DNA from: Candidatus Poribacteria bacterium
GTDB lineage: Bacteria > Poribacteria > WGA-4E > WGA-3G
Direction: 5' to 3'
Length of the DNA stretch: 64,000 nucleotides
Assembly: GCA_022826805.1 (NCBI GenBank)
Contig: JAJDUH010000024.1
Coordinates: 140,611-204,610, forward strand
Below the pieces are notes generated by a model. It saw only the letters and a program-made list of their open reading frames with translations. It had not been told where the DNA came from and did not search any database. Positions 35,037 through 43,638 of the stretch are shown in pieces. Numbering within the stretch: the stretch's first letter is position 1; each line of letters opens with the position of its first letter. Made by a program: the position numbers and the translations under genes.

Positions 35037-35759
35037 TTAAAAATTAGGGCTGCCGTCCGGTTGATGGACATATTCAAACGTTATGAAACCGCTATCCTTC
35101 TTGTTTTCGTTATCTTTGTAATACCCAACAAAGCGAAGTTTGGCGAATGTCCCATCTGCGGCTTTCACGACAAACACTCGATCTTCTAAAGGGAGAATCC
35201 AGTGTGCCGGCGGACCCGTGTAGACATACCAACCTTTCTCGCTTTGCGGGACGATCCCAAGTGTGTCTTCTGTGTCAGCGAGGTAACCATCTGCTGGTGC
35301 TACAGTTACGGCTTCAAAAGTTGTTTCAGTGAGCATGACAACGCTACCCATTCCTGGACCGCTGATGCCACCATTAAGTTTGACTTGCGTCCGTTGGAAC
35401 CCGATGTCCCATGCTTCCGAATTTACGGCATCTGCAACTTCAACAACGTCGCCAGTCGCGAAAGAGAAGTACGCCCACCCTTCTCTATTTGTCGCGTCGA
35501 TTGTGAACGTCATAGCCTCTGGACCTATGGGTTGGTCAACTGGTACCTGGGCATCAGTTACAGTCGCTGTGGATGACGTTGCCTCGGTGGTTTCCTCCGC
35601 TTGAAGCAGATGGTTAAGATTTTCGTCGTCAACGGTATCGCAACTGGAAGCAAAAAGGACGATAACGCCAAATGTTAATACAAAAAAGGTCTTCGCAATA
35701 TGAGCTTGCAAACTGCGCTCTAAAGCGTGTCGCTTGACAAAATCTTTTGTTTTTTCCAT
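35037..35759 (-). CDS. hmuY: HmuY-family heme-binding lipoprotein
   Basis: 240-residue lipoprotein from ATG 35759 (AGGAG upstream). The lipobox is ASSC near residue 40, after an unusually long N-region. HmuY domain blocks: FTIDATNREGWAYFSFATGD, EAWDIGFQRTQVKLNGGISGPG, WYVYTGPPAHWILP, AKLRFVGYYKDN, GFITFEYVHQPDGSPNF. HmuY captures heme at the cell surface and passes it to the receptor HmuR, encoded upstream. Unlike its paralogue at 36156 it has a lipid anchor and no KLxTTW tail. Confidence 0.88.
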   Translation of the reverse strand: MEKTKDFVKRHALERSLQAHIAKTFFVLTFGVIVLFASSCDTVDDENLNHLLQAEETTEATSSTATVTDAQVPVDQPIGPEAMTFTIDATNREGWAYFSFATGDVVEVADAVNSEAWDIGFQRTQVKLNGGISGPGMGSVVMLTETTFEAVTVAPADGYLADTEDTLGIVPQSEKGWYVYTGPPAHWILPLEDRVFVVKAADGTFAKLRFVGYYKDNENKKDSGFITFEYVHQPDGSPNF

Positions 35760-35893
35760 GATAATTCTCCTATTAGTAAACAGCACAAGTGAGTTGAAGT
35801 TCCTACCCCGGTTTTGCGTAGGATTAAAACGATGTAGGGAAATTGGGCTGTTAAAGCCCAATTGAAACCTCAGTAGTTTCCCTACACGCTGGT

Positions 35894-36124
35894 TTAAACT
35901 TTCACAAGTGTATTCATTTTTTGTAAGTCGATTTCCTCGTTTACTGAATCTTCATTCTTCTGTAAAACACGCAATGCTTCGACAAAGACTCCGGCGACCT
36001 GATGGAAATCACAGGCATCCATAGCTATATCTAAGGTACGGTATTTCAGGTGAATATGACCATCAAGACATTGGTAGATGGCGCATACTTGATCTTGTGA
36101 TAAAAATTCTGCTTTGTATCCCAT
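35894..36124 (-). CDS. Small hypothetical protein in heme operon
   Basis: 76 residues, no signal peptide, family not recognised. Cys14, Cys19, His23 and His25 (CAIYQCLDGHIHL) form a possible metal- or heme-binding cluster, and the C-terminal half is helical and acidic. A good ribosome site (AAGGAG) precedes the ATG and it lies between the two hmuY genes, so it is very likely expressed with them. Confidence 0.6.
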   Translation of the reverse strand: MGYKAEFLSQDQVCAIYQCLDGHIHLKYRTLDIAMDACDFHQVAGVFVEALRVLQKNEDSVNEEIDLQKMNTLVKV

Positions 36125-36155
36125 TTCTAATCTCCTTATGGCACGGGGGGCGTGC

Positions 36156-36812
36156 CTATTGGTTAGACTTAATCGCTGCCCACGTTGTTGTTAACTGTCG
36201 TTGTGCATCAACGCTTGTGGGGACAGACTCGATAAAGGAACGGGTGCCATCGTCTTGCAAGGCGTATTCTATGGTAATGTTTCCCGACCCCTCTTTGGTT
36301 TCGTTATTCTCGTAGTAACCGATAAAACGGACTTTCGCATAGTAATATGGACTTGGAGGCTGTGTCTTTGGATCGACGGCAATTCGCAAAGCGTAAACTA
36401 TCGGGTTTGGCAAAACCCAGTGATTCGGCGGTCCAGTATAGGTATACCAACCGTCGCCTCGTGCGAATGTCGCAATTTGGTCGGTGTCTGACACATAGTC
36501 GCCTTCTGGGGCTTCGCGGACATCTTCAAAAGGGATGTCCTTCAAAACCAATGTCCCGGTTTTCCCAGGACCGCTGACGCCCCCATTGGCGATGACCGCG
36601 GTTCGTTTAAAACCGAGGTCCCACGCCATTGAGGTTGCCGGATCGGCTATATCAACTGTTTCGCCTTTAGTGAGGTTGACATAAGCCCAATTCTCACGGT
36701 CGGTCGCATCAACCGTGAGCGTGTTTTGATGGAGTTCAGCAGACGCTGTAAGAACAACGATGCTGACGGTGATAGCCAAGAGTGAAGTTGTGTGAAACAT
36801 GAGCCGTGTCAT
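36156..36812 (-). CDS. hmuY: HmuY-family protein with C-terminal tail motif
   Basis: 218 residues: cleavable signal peptide (SIVVLTASAE, no lipobox), then an HmuY domain (TVDATDRENWAYVNLTKGE, MAWDLGFKRTAVIANGGVSGPGKTG, WYTYTGPPNHWVLP, YAKVRFIGYYENNE, GNITIEYALQDDG). It ends in AQRQLTTTWAAIKSNQ, the tail found on four other exported proteins of this window. The pair of HmuY proteins therefore differs mainly in how it is held at the surface. 37 bp downstream of the HmuR-like receptor gene. Confidence 0.88.
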   Translation of the reverse strand: MTRLMFHTTSLLAITVSIVVLTASAELHQNTLTVDATDRENWAYVNLTKGETVDIADPATSMAWDLGFKRTAVIANGGVSGPGKTGTLVLKDIPFEDVREAPEGDYVSDTDQIATFARGDGWYTYTGPPNHWVLPNPIVYALRIAVDPKTQPPSPYYYAKVRFIGYYENNETKEGSGNITIEYALQDDGTRSFIESVPTSVDAQRQLTTTWAAIKSNQ

Positions 36813-36849
36813 GCTTTTCGTATCCTTTCTGTTATAATAGAATAAAGTA

Positions 36850-38856
36850 TTAATAGGTTAAGGATATACCGCCGTAAAATGAGCGGCCCGTAAACGTATA
36901 AAATGTGGGAATTTTGAAGTCAAAAATATTGTTGCATCCGATTGAGGCTTTGAACATTTTAAAGAGCGTCTTTGAAACGCGAATGTTCCAGACCCAATAA
37001 CTTGGTGCTAATTCTTCAGGTTCGAGCACTTTGTCACCATCATCAAAGAATCCCCAAGAGCTGGCGTATCGTCCGCGTAGATCAGCCTGAAAACCGCTGT
37101 TGGAATGTAGATATGCCAATTTGAACGTGCCACTATGTGTAGAGCGGTTTAGTAGCTGGAGTCCGGTCTCTTTGTCGGCGCCGCGGAGGTAAGCATATCC
37201 AATAGTTGAAGTGAATCCACCTATTGAACCGGCATCTATATCAACTTGGGCTTCAGCATCGAATCCTTCTGTGTAAGCTCTGCTGATGTTTTGGTATTCA
37301 AACTTGCTTCCACCTGCAGCACTTTGCCCGATGCGCTCTGCTTCAATCAGATTCTGCAAATCGTTCCGGTAAATGTGGATTCTCCCAAGGAGGTCGTCTA
37401 ATACTTGGTATTCCACGCCGAGGTTCCAGCTGTGTGAGGATTCAGGTTGAAGATTTGGGTTGCCTAAGACTTGATAGCCAGATGTCACGTTTGTGAAGTC
37501 GAGATAGAGGTTTTTGAAATCTGGTGCACGAAACCCTTGCCCATACGAGGCGCGAACCCGTAAATCGTCTGTCACCCGATATAGTGAACTCAATTTTGGG
37601 CTAAAATGGCTGCCGAATTCGGAGTGGTTGTCTAAACGTCCTCCAATGACGAATGCGAACGCAGAAATGGGACGGAATTCGTCTTGGATAAAGAGAGAAT
37701 TCGTGAAAATGTCTCGTTCACCACCTGTGATCCGTTGAGATTGGAGGTTCTCAAGGATAACCTCGCTGCCCAAAGTCAGTTGATGTTTTTCCCAGAGGGT
37801 TGTATCAAATTGAATTTCACCCTTGAGCATGTCTTGGATATTGAGGTTTCCAGAGCTTATTTCGTTTGTTTTTCTGTTGATAACGGTTGATTCATCATCA
37901 TATCGGGTTGCATAGAGTTTGCCGGTCAGTAGCGTTGCTGGTTTACCTCGCGTGGGCTCGCCGAATTCATGCTCTATTCCCACGCTTCCAATAAAGTTCT
38001 TGATATCACCGAGTCGGTCAAAAGCGACGGGACCATTTTCGCTGATACCCTCTTGGTTCTGTGTGAAGTATTGTCCAGAAACCATGAGGTTTGTCGCTGG
38101 TGTGAGTTGATATTCAGTTCGCGCGGAACCTGTCACATTGGCATAGCCGTCGATGGTGGTTGTGAGATCAGACGTATCCAGATCAATCGGACTTCGGCGG
38201 TTACGACTGAGCGTTAGAAGCGCATTGAGTTTGTCGCGTTGCAATTCGACCGTGCCTCGGCTGTCGAGTGTGCTGTTTTGCTCAAAACTTTGAGAGACCT
38301 GTACTGAAAAGGGGGAGGTTGCTTTGCGAGTGATGATATTGATAACCCCACCGAGTGCGGCATTGCCAAAGAGCGAGGCGGTGGCGCCTTTGACGATTTC
38401 TATCCTCTCAACGTTTTCAACGGCAAGCCGTGCCATATCGAGTTTGCCAGCGATGCGTCCGACCTGTGGTTCGCCATCCACGAGAATTAGCACGTATTCA
38501 GAGTCAAGCCCTTGGAGCTGTACACCGTCGCCGTGTCCATCGCGGTGGATAATAATACCTGCTGTGTGTTCTAAGATTTCTCCGATATTTTCTGCTCCGG
38601 TTGCTTCAATCTCCGAGCGTGTAATGAGGTTTGTGATAACGGGTGTATCTTTCAGGCGTTGAGGGGTCTTTGTCGCGGTTACCACGACAGGGTCTAATTC
38701 CACCGGACGGCCGGTTTCAGGTGTATCATCTGTATTCTCTGCTGAACTCAGTAATACGAATGCAAACAGTCCCAATACAAGGTTTGGCAGTATCTGTAAA
38801 AACCACTTGAAAGTGAGATTTGCCTTGGGAAAATCAATTATTCTGTTTGAGGGCAT
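36850..38856 (-). CDS. hmuR: TonB-dependent heme receptor
   Basis: 668-residue outer-membrane receptor from ATG 38856 (GAGGAA 7 nt upstream; frame open to 38892). Signal peptide, then plug domain: TATKTPQRLKDTPVITNLITRSEIEATG, the loop VQLQGLDSEYVLILVDGEPQVGR, and VERIEIVKGATASLFGNAALGGVINIITR. The 22-strand barrel ends in YGGISLTY with terminal Tyr. The HmuY, HmuTUV and heme-oxygenase-like neighbours make heme the likely ligand. Energy comes from a TonB complex not encoded here. Confidence 0.92.
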   Translation of the reverse strand: MPSNRIIDFPKANLTFKWFLQILPNLVLGLFAFVLLSSAENTDDTPETGRPVELDPVVVTATKTPQRLKDTPVITNLITRSEIEATGAENIGEILEHTAGIIIHRDGHGDGVQLQGLDSEYVLILVDGEPQVGRIAGKLDMARLAVENVERIEIVKGATASLFGNAALGGVINIITRKATSPFSVQVSQSFEQNSTLDSRGTVELQRDKLNALLTLSRNRRSPIDLDTSDLTTTIDGYANVTGSARTEYQLTPATNLMVSGQYFTQNQEGISENGPVAFDRLGDIKNFIGSVGIEHEFGEPTRGKPATLLTGKLYATRYDDESTVINRKTNEISSGNLNIQDMLKGEIQFDTTLWEKHQLTLGSEVILENLQSQRITGGERDIFTNSLFIQDEFRPISAFAFVIGGRLDNHSEFGSHFSPKLSSLYRVTDDLRVRASYGQGFRAPDFKNLYLDFTNVTSGYQVLGNPNLQPESSHSWNLGVEYQVLDDLLGRIHIYRNDLQNLIEAERIGQSAAGGSKFEYQNISRAYTEGFDAEAQVDIDAGSIGGFTSTIGYAYLRGADKETGLQLLNRSTHSGTFKLAYLHSNSGFQADLRGRYASSWGFFDDGDKVLEPEELAPSYWVWNIRVSKTLFKMFKASIGCNNIFDFKIPTFYTFTGRSFYGGISLTY

Positions 38857-38876
38857 AATTTTTCCTCTTGAATTCG

Positions 38877-39551
38877 TTAGAAGGTTTGCCAAACAAAGAT
38901 AATGGCAAGCGTTAGGGACCCAAAGACGAGTCCCGCTGCAAGCAACCGTGGTCCGTGTAAACGCGTCCAGAGCAGTATGCCGCTAATGGCGAGAATAATT
39001 AAACTACCGGCAATCGTATCGGCGAGGAGGATCCATGCGACTCCCATTCCGCTTGCCATGTGCAACCGATTGAGAAAGGCGAATATATTCCTATCGAACT
39101 GCTTGACGGTGGTGTAGGCGTTGCCGACCCAATATTCTGCGTTGTAACTCCGTTTCGGGTTACTGAAACTAACACTCCATCTTTCAGGTTGCGTGACGGA
39201 TTTCCCGCCCCAACTAATTTCTCGGGGCTCTTGTGAGCGTGCGCGGCTCCATTTTTTATCGAGATCAAGTTCTACTTGCAACCACGCTGCGAACACCTCA
39301 ATATTTTCAGGTCTCGGATTACACAATGGAAGTTCCCGCGCTGTCTGTTCGGTTTTGGCAGCGTTGATTCTGAGTGTTCCTCGGTGATTGAGTAGGATGC
39401 CGGTGACGCCGAACAGAATACCTAAAGTCGCACCCCATAATCCGAGCCATGCGTGTGTTCGCCGGAGCCATTTGAGAAACGCCCCTCTACTCCATGAGAG
39501 GGGCAGAAAGGAATATGGCGAACGTCGGCGCTTTTTCTCCAATTTTTTCAC
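38877..39551 (-). CDS. PepSY-associated membrane protein
   Basis: 224 residues: basic N-terminus, then WLRRTHAWLGLWGATLGILFGVTGILLNHRG (first PepSY-TM helix with the conserved RxxHxxxG pattern), a ~90-residue periplasmic part, FAFLNRLHMASGMGVAWILLADTIAGSLIILAISGILLW, and a last helix. Such proteins often accompany TonB receptors and may reduce iron or shuttle electrons through histidines in the membrane. The frame begins with GTG (39551) without a clear ribosome site. Ends 20 bp before the receptor start. Confidence 0.78.
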   Translation of the reverse strand: MKKLEKKRRRSPYSFLPLSWSRGAFLKWLRRTHAWLGLWGATLGILFGVTGILLNHRGTLRINAAKTEQTARELPLCNPRPENIEVFAAWLQVELDLDKKWSRARSQEPREISWGGKSVTQPERWSVSFSNPKRSYNAEYWVGNAYTTVKQFDRNIFAFLNRLHMASGMGVAWILLADTIAGSLIILAISGILLWTRLHGPRLLAAGLVFGSLTLAIIFVWQTF

Positions 39552-39639
39552 CGTTTTTTTCGACTGACGCTGAATTTGTAGGGCTTGGCATGTTGTTTCT
39601 GAATTCTCTTGACAATCACAACGCTGATAGCGTATTCTA

Positions 39640-39735
39640 AATTAAGGCAGAAAAGGCATTGGACAAGGAACGCTCCGGTAAACCGGGCGTGAGAGTCCGC
39701 AGTACGCGAAACGCTGTCAATTTGTAATTGACTTG
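39640..39735 (-). other. Possible structured leader of the PepSY gene
   Basis: On the minus strand: hairpin GTCAATT-aca-AATTGAC near 39716-39732, then a stem of GGAC ... GTCC enclosing ACGC-CCGG-ttta-CCGG-A-GCGT (about 39660-39700). The pairing is suggestive of a regulatory RNA fold, but no known riboswitch was recognised. The short open frame that spans it (39548-39763) has no recognisable features. Confidence 0.35.
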
Positions 39736-39830
39736 TGTTGATTTCCTTTAGAAACATGGACATTCGCTAACAATTGGCAGTTGGGAGCATGTCCAGTTTC
39801 TTGCGTCGCTTTTTCTGCTATTATTTTGTT

Positions 39831-40187
39831 TTAATGAACATTAAAAGGACCACCCGCTGGTTCTTCCTTTAGGTCTGGTCGAGCGGAATCGAGAAACACT
39901 TCGTGAAGTTCGAGTTTGTTCGATTGTGTGAACGCTTCTTTGGGCATCGTACCGGATTGTGCGTGCCCTTTGCGAAACTCCTCAGACTCTACCCAGTTTT
40001 CAAAATCCTTCCGCGATTCCCAAAGTGTGAAGACAATGTATGGATCACCATCATTGACAGGACGCAGCACTTGGTTTGAGATGAACCCTGGCATTCCGTC
40101 AACGAGGCGAGCCCGGTTTCTGAACCGTTCCTCAAATTCGCCCTGGTATTCAGGTGCGACATAGATTCGGTTCGCAACAGTTATCAT
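39831..40187 (-). CDS. Heme-degrading monooxygenase (HmoA/IsdG-like, ABM fold)
   Basis: 118-residue ferredoxin-like ABM-domain protein. Matches the heme-degrading group: ANRIYVAPEYQGEFEERFRNRARLVDGMPGF, VNDGDPYIVFTLWESRKDFENWVESEEFRKGHA. These enzymes open the heme ring and release iron in the cytosol. First gene of the heme cluster; AAGGAG upstream, and two Fur-like boxes plus a strong promoter lie in the 440 bp above it. Conserved Trp in TLWES is the family active-site residue. Confidence 0.88.
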   Translation of the reverse strand: MITVANRIYVAPEYQGEFEERFRNRARLVDGMPGFISNQVLRPVNDGDPYIVFTLWESRKDFENWVESEEFRKGHAQSGTMPKEAFTQSNKLELHEVFLDSARPDLKEEPAGGPFNVH

Positions 40188-40203
40188 GAATGTGCTCCTT
40201 ATT

Positions 40204-40222
40204 GAAAATGAACTTCATTATC
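40204..40222. promoter_or_regulatory. Fur-like operator
   Basis: GAAAATGAACTTCATTATC, a 19-bp inexact palindrome 17 bp upstream of the heme monooxygenase start codon. One of nine similar sites in the window. Confidence 0.6.
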
Positions 40223-40379
40223 AAGATTCATGGTAAGGCGGGGTATCCTGTTCCCCGCCCAACCATTGTTGAACAGGCTATATCTTGATGGATATGGTTT
40301 TAGTTCCCTATGACAAATTTCTCATTTTCAAGTTTTATCTGTAAGGGAAGTTGATATACCTGAAAGCACCTCAATAAAA

Positions 40380-40398
40380 GAGAATGAGACTCATTATC
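40380..40398. promoter_or_regulatory. Fur-like operator
   Basis: GAGAATGAGACTCATTATC, close to consensus, about 50 bp downstream of the promoter at 40446-40474 in the minus-strand direction. Confidence 0.7.
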
Positions 40399-40445
40399 AC
40401 TTTTTGAGATGTTTATTTGGGTAATCTGTGTATCAACACGTATAT

Positions 40446-40474
40446 ATTATACTATTCTTGTAAACCGATGTCAA
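40446..40474 (-). promoter_or_regulatory. Promoter of the heme uptake cluster
   Basis: Minus strand: TTGACA (40469-40474), 17 bp, TATAAT (40446-40451). Perfect hexamers. Same design as the promoters at 52194, 52266, 53827 and 60543. Confidence 0.75.
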
Positions 40475-40628
40475 ATTTTTTTTATTTGCTGCTAAATTCG
40501 CCTAAATTTATTTATCTTTTGGTTGTGATGGACCATAATATACCCTGCAATTATACAAATTTCAGTTTTATAGTCAACAAAAAATTTCTTTCAATCCAGC
40601 AGGCAGATTTCGATCTGTCTCTATAGTC

Positions 40629-42032
40629 TTAATCATCTGTGATCTGTTCTACTACTTCTTTTCCTGCTTTAAACAGGTCGTGTAGATGTAGGTAGCGGAA
40701 GAGCGAGCTCCTACCTGTTAAGTATAGATTTTCAAACGTCTCAAAGTAAGCGACAAGGCTCGCGACTTTCTCTTCAAATCCCACCTCAAGCACAGGATAG
40801 GCAAATGGTAGTTTGTAGCTTTGGTAGTGGATAATCTCCTCTGGAAATAGTGGCTTGACCTGCCGTAGTGCTTCCCATACCTCGGCTTGCAATGTTGCCT
40901 CTGACATATTCCACAGGGCATCATCGCTGTAGCAAGGTAGTTCTAACACGATGACTGTTTGTCCCTTAGGTGCCATGTGCGGGCTTCGGTTCTTGGGTTC
41001 ATACAGACGTGTAAACGGAAATTCTTTACTGGGGAAGTAGAGCGAGGCATTCGAGGAAAAAGCGTCTCGATTCAAACAGAAAACACAAAGCACGAGGTGG
41101 CGGTATTTAATTGTGTCTGCAACCTCACAAAGTTCTGGTGGCGGTGCCGGTTCTAACATGCGCATTGAGAGCGTCAGCGGTAGTGTGTTAATCACTATAG
41201 ACGCGGGTATTTCAATGTCGTTTTGAGCGTCAGTAGAGCCGAGCGTGTCTGTCCCCTTGTTTACGATGATGCGTTCAATTTTGCCATTCTTGTGAATTAA
41301 TCGATTAACTCGGTGTTGCAACTTGATGTGCTTTTCTCCGATAAATTCGCACAATTTATCGCTAATCATGCCGATACCGTATTTCGGGTAAAAGAACGAT
41401 CCATCTAAATGATTTGGATTTTGCGGTGTTCCGAGTATAACTGAACGGAGAAAACTTCGCAGATCCAGTCCTTTAAGTCGGTTTCCTGTGATGGCAGTAG
41501 AGAGTTTGTGTGTTGGTTGTCCCCATAGTTTTTCGGAGTAGTTCAGCAAAAAGTGTTCTGCTAACGTTTTTCCGTATTGGTTAACAGCGAATTCAGCGAA
41601 ATTTTGTGCCTGTTTTTCTTGTTTACTATATAGTTTCTCCCATGCGATTTTCAGCAGCGTCTTCATTTCCAGTTTCTGGATTAGGTCGCTCAATAAAAGC
41701 GGAAATCGGTAGAATTTGCCTTGGAAAAAAATTTCACTGGGTGCTGTTACGTGTAATAAATTATCACCGAGAAGATTTTTCACCTCTTCAGTAACTTGAG
41801 GATCCTTGTCGTGGAAACGGTGTGCACCGGTATCAAATCGGAAATCGCCGCTCTGCTTAGTATCAGATCGACAATCTGCTCCCTTGATTTTGAGCGTGCG
41901 ACAGTTTCCACCTGGGTGTTCGCCAGCTTCAAAGATAGTGAAGTTGGGGAAACCGTGTTTCTTAGCGTAGTATCCGGTTGTCAATCCAGCAGGACCGCCG
42001 CCGAGGATATGAATATTAGTGGTTTCCATCAT
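40629..42032 (-). CDS. FAD-dependent oxidoreductase, protoporphyrinogen-oxidase/UGM-like
   Basis: 467 residues. FAD-binding GGGPAGLTTGYYAKKHG at about residues 11-27, then EAGEHPGGNCRT, FDTGAHRFHDKD and a C-terminal LYLTGRSSLFRYLHLHDLFKAG block. This arrangement is shared by amine-oxidase-fold proteins such as UDP-galactopyranose mutase-like and glycan-modifying FAD enzymes; the exact reaction is not clear. GGAG upstream of ATGATG. It is followed upstream by a GT-C type membrane protein only 32 bp away, which favours a polysaccharide or lipid-glycan role over porphyrin chemistry. Confidence 0.65.
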   Translation of the reverse strand: MMETTNIHILGGGPAGLTTGYYAKKHGFPNFTIFEAGEHPGGNCRTLKIKGADCRSDTKQSGDFRFDTGAHRFHDKDPQVTEEVKNLLGDNLLHVTAPSEIFFQGKFYRFPLLLSDLIQKLEMKTLLKIAWEKLYSKQEKQAQNFAEFAVNQYGKTLAEHFLLNYSEKLWGQPTHKLSTAITGNRLKGLDLRSFLRSVILGTPQNPNHLDGSFFYPKYGIGMISDKLCEFIGEKHIKLQHRVNRLIHKNGKIERIIVNKGTDTLGSTDAQNDIEIPASIVINTLPLTLSMRMLEPAPPPELCEVADTIKYRHLVLCVFCLNRDAFSSNASLYFPSKEFPFTRLYEPKNRSPHMAPKGQTVIVLELPCYSDDALWNMSEATLQAEVWEALRQVKPLFPEEIIHYQSYKLPFAYPVLEVGFEEKVASLVAYFETFENLYLTGRSSLFRYLHLHDLFKAGKEVVEQITDD

Positions 42033-42064
42033 GTTCTCCGCCTCAAGGATCGGTTTCTACAGAC

Positions 42065-43516
42065 TCAGTACTCAAATAAAGGTAATTCGGGCCACATCCG
42101 ATTGACGTACGGGTTGTGATAGAACACCTTTTTGACTTTAGGTACCCGATTCGCCAATGGACTTCCGATAACAACAAGTCCGGTTTCCAATTTATCGAGT
42201 TGGGCAAGGTCCGCCTCGTTTTTAATTGGTATATAGTCTGCTTCTACTGCTTGGGAAGCCAAGTAGTACTTAATCAGTGGTACGGATACAATATACAGTT
42301 TATCGTCCTGTTCACGTTGTTTGGTGCTTATATATTTGTGTATCTGAGCAATTGCTGTTGGTTTCGTGTGTTGGACAACAGTATGTAGTGTGACGTAACT
42401 ATAACCGAGAAAGAAGATGATAACGGGACCCCAGGCGAACAAATATCGAGATTTATCCTGCAATGTTATGATTCGACTGCACGTAATCGCAATGCCTAAT
42501 GCTAAAAAGGGTAACAATGGTAAAACGTGTCGGCTTTTATGAATGACGTTCTGTGCTAAGAATATCCATACGAGATAGATTATACACCCAATGAGGATAG
42601 CATTGAAAAATAGCGTGTTATCTCCTGACGATTCTTTTACAACCCGTTTCTTTAGCATTTGCCAACTGGCGATTCCAACAATCCCAATTAAAGCAATTGC
42701 TGTGCAAGCGGTTATAAAGTGCCGACCTTGCCAATAGAGTCCAAATCCATCAGCCCACACGCTCTCAAAGACTTTTGTCAAACGGAACCATAATTGGGGA
42801 TGCGTGGAAACAGTCCCACCGAAATCTGAAAAATGCCCTTGGCTTTGGGTTTGTGCGGCGGTTATTAGTGTGTTCCATCCAGTAATCGAGAGCAGTGGAA
42901 TGAGCCAGACAAGAATACCGATAGTCCCCGCTACGATACATTTCAATCGCCCAGGACCCTTCAACCGCACTAACAATGCAGGTGCCAACAGCGGGAGATA
43001 GGAGAGTCGGATTCCGAGTAAAATGCCAGCGAGGAGGAAGCCAAGGGCATTACGCAAACCTGACAATGTGTCTCTTCTACTTTCCTCTTGTGTTGTTGAA
43101 AAGTAAAGACTCGCCAATAGACAAGCGACTCCCATTGCATCCGGCATGTAGCGGTTGCTCATCAACCAGAACAAGGGATTCATGAATACCACAAAGATGG
43201 TGATTTTTCCCAACAGTGTGGTGATATTGATCTTCGCAATCTTTAGTGTAAAAAAGATCGTGAAGAAGGTTGACAACCCTCCAAGTAGCGAAAATACTAA
43301 TGCGTAACGACGGATGACCGCATAGAGCAGTTTGGCGATGAAACAGAAAACAGGGTATGCTGGAAAATGCGGTTGCAACTTGGCGACATCGTAGTCTATC
43401 ATGCTCAGCGCGAAGCGGAGACTGTCTAAGTCTTCGATGTAGTAGATCGTACTAAACAATCGAGAGGCTATGCAGCTGATAAAGACAATACTCCAGACTC
43501 TGAATTCTGTTGTCAT
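42065..43516 (-). CDS. GT39/GT-C-like glycosyltransferase membrane protein
   Basis: 483 residues with about ten to eleven helices. The first periplasmic loop contains YIEDLDSLRFALSMIDYD, an acidic motif typical of GT-C enzymes that use polyprenyl-phosphate sugars, and LFWLMSNRYMPDAMGVACLLAS recalls ArnT/PMT-type transferases. A short soluble C-terminus follows. Likely co-transcribed with the FAD enzyme downstream. Confidence 0.65.
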   Translation of the reverse strand: MTTEFRVWSIVFISCIASRLFSTIYYIEDLDSLRFALSMIDYDVAKLQPHFPAYPVFCFIAKLLYAVIRRYALVFSLLGGLSTFFTIFFTLKIAKINITTLLGKITIFVVFMNPLFWLMSNRYMPDAMGVACLLASLYFSTTQEESRRDTLSGLRNALGFLLAGILLGIRLSYLPLLAPALLVRLKGPGRLKCIVAGTIGILVWLIPLLSITGWNTLITAAQTQSQGHFSDFGGTVSTHPQLWFRLTKVFESVWADGFGLYWQGRHFITACTAIALIGIVGIASWQMLKKRVVKESSGDNTLFFNAILIGCIIYLVWIFLAQNVIHKSRHVLPLLPFLALGIAITCSRIITLQDKSRYLFAWGPVIIFFLGYSYVTLHTVVQHTKPTAIAQIHKYISTKQREQDDKLYIVSVPLIKYYLASQAVEADYIPIKNEADLAQLDKLETGLVVIGSPLANRVPKVKKVFYHNPYVNRMWPELPLFEY

Positions 43517-43638
43517 TTATTGAGCAGTTTGATAGGCGCGCTTTATAAGCACGCCTATTGTTTCCCGATAGCGCGCTTTGTAAACACGCTACGGGTGGAA
43601 AGACATCTTTGCAGTTTGAACCCCACCTACATTGATGT

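Noticed and set aside
39548..39763. Open frame of 71 codons before the PepSY gene, with a stop overlapping its GTG
   Set aside because: No recognisable domain or ribosome site; the region is better explained by hairpins.
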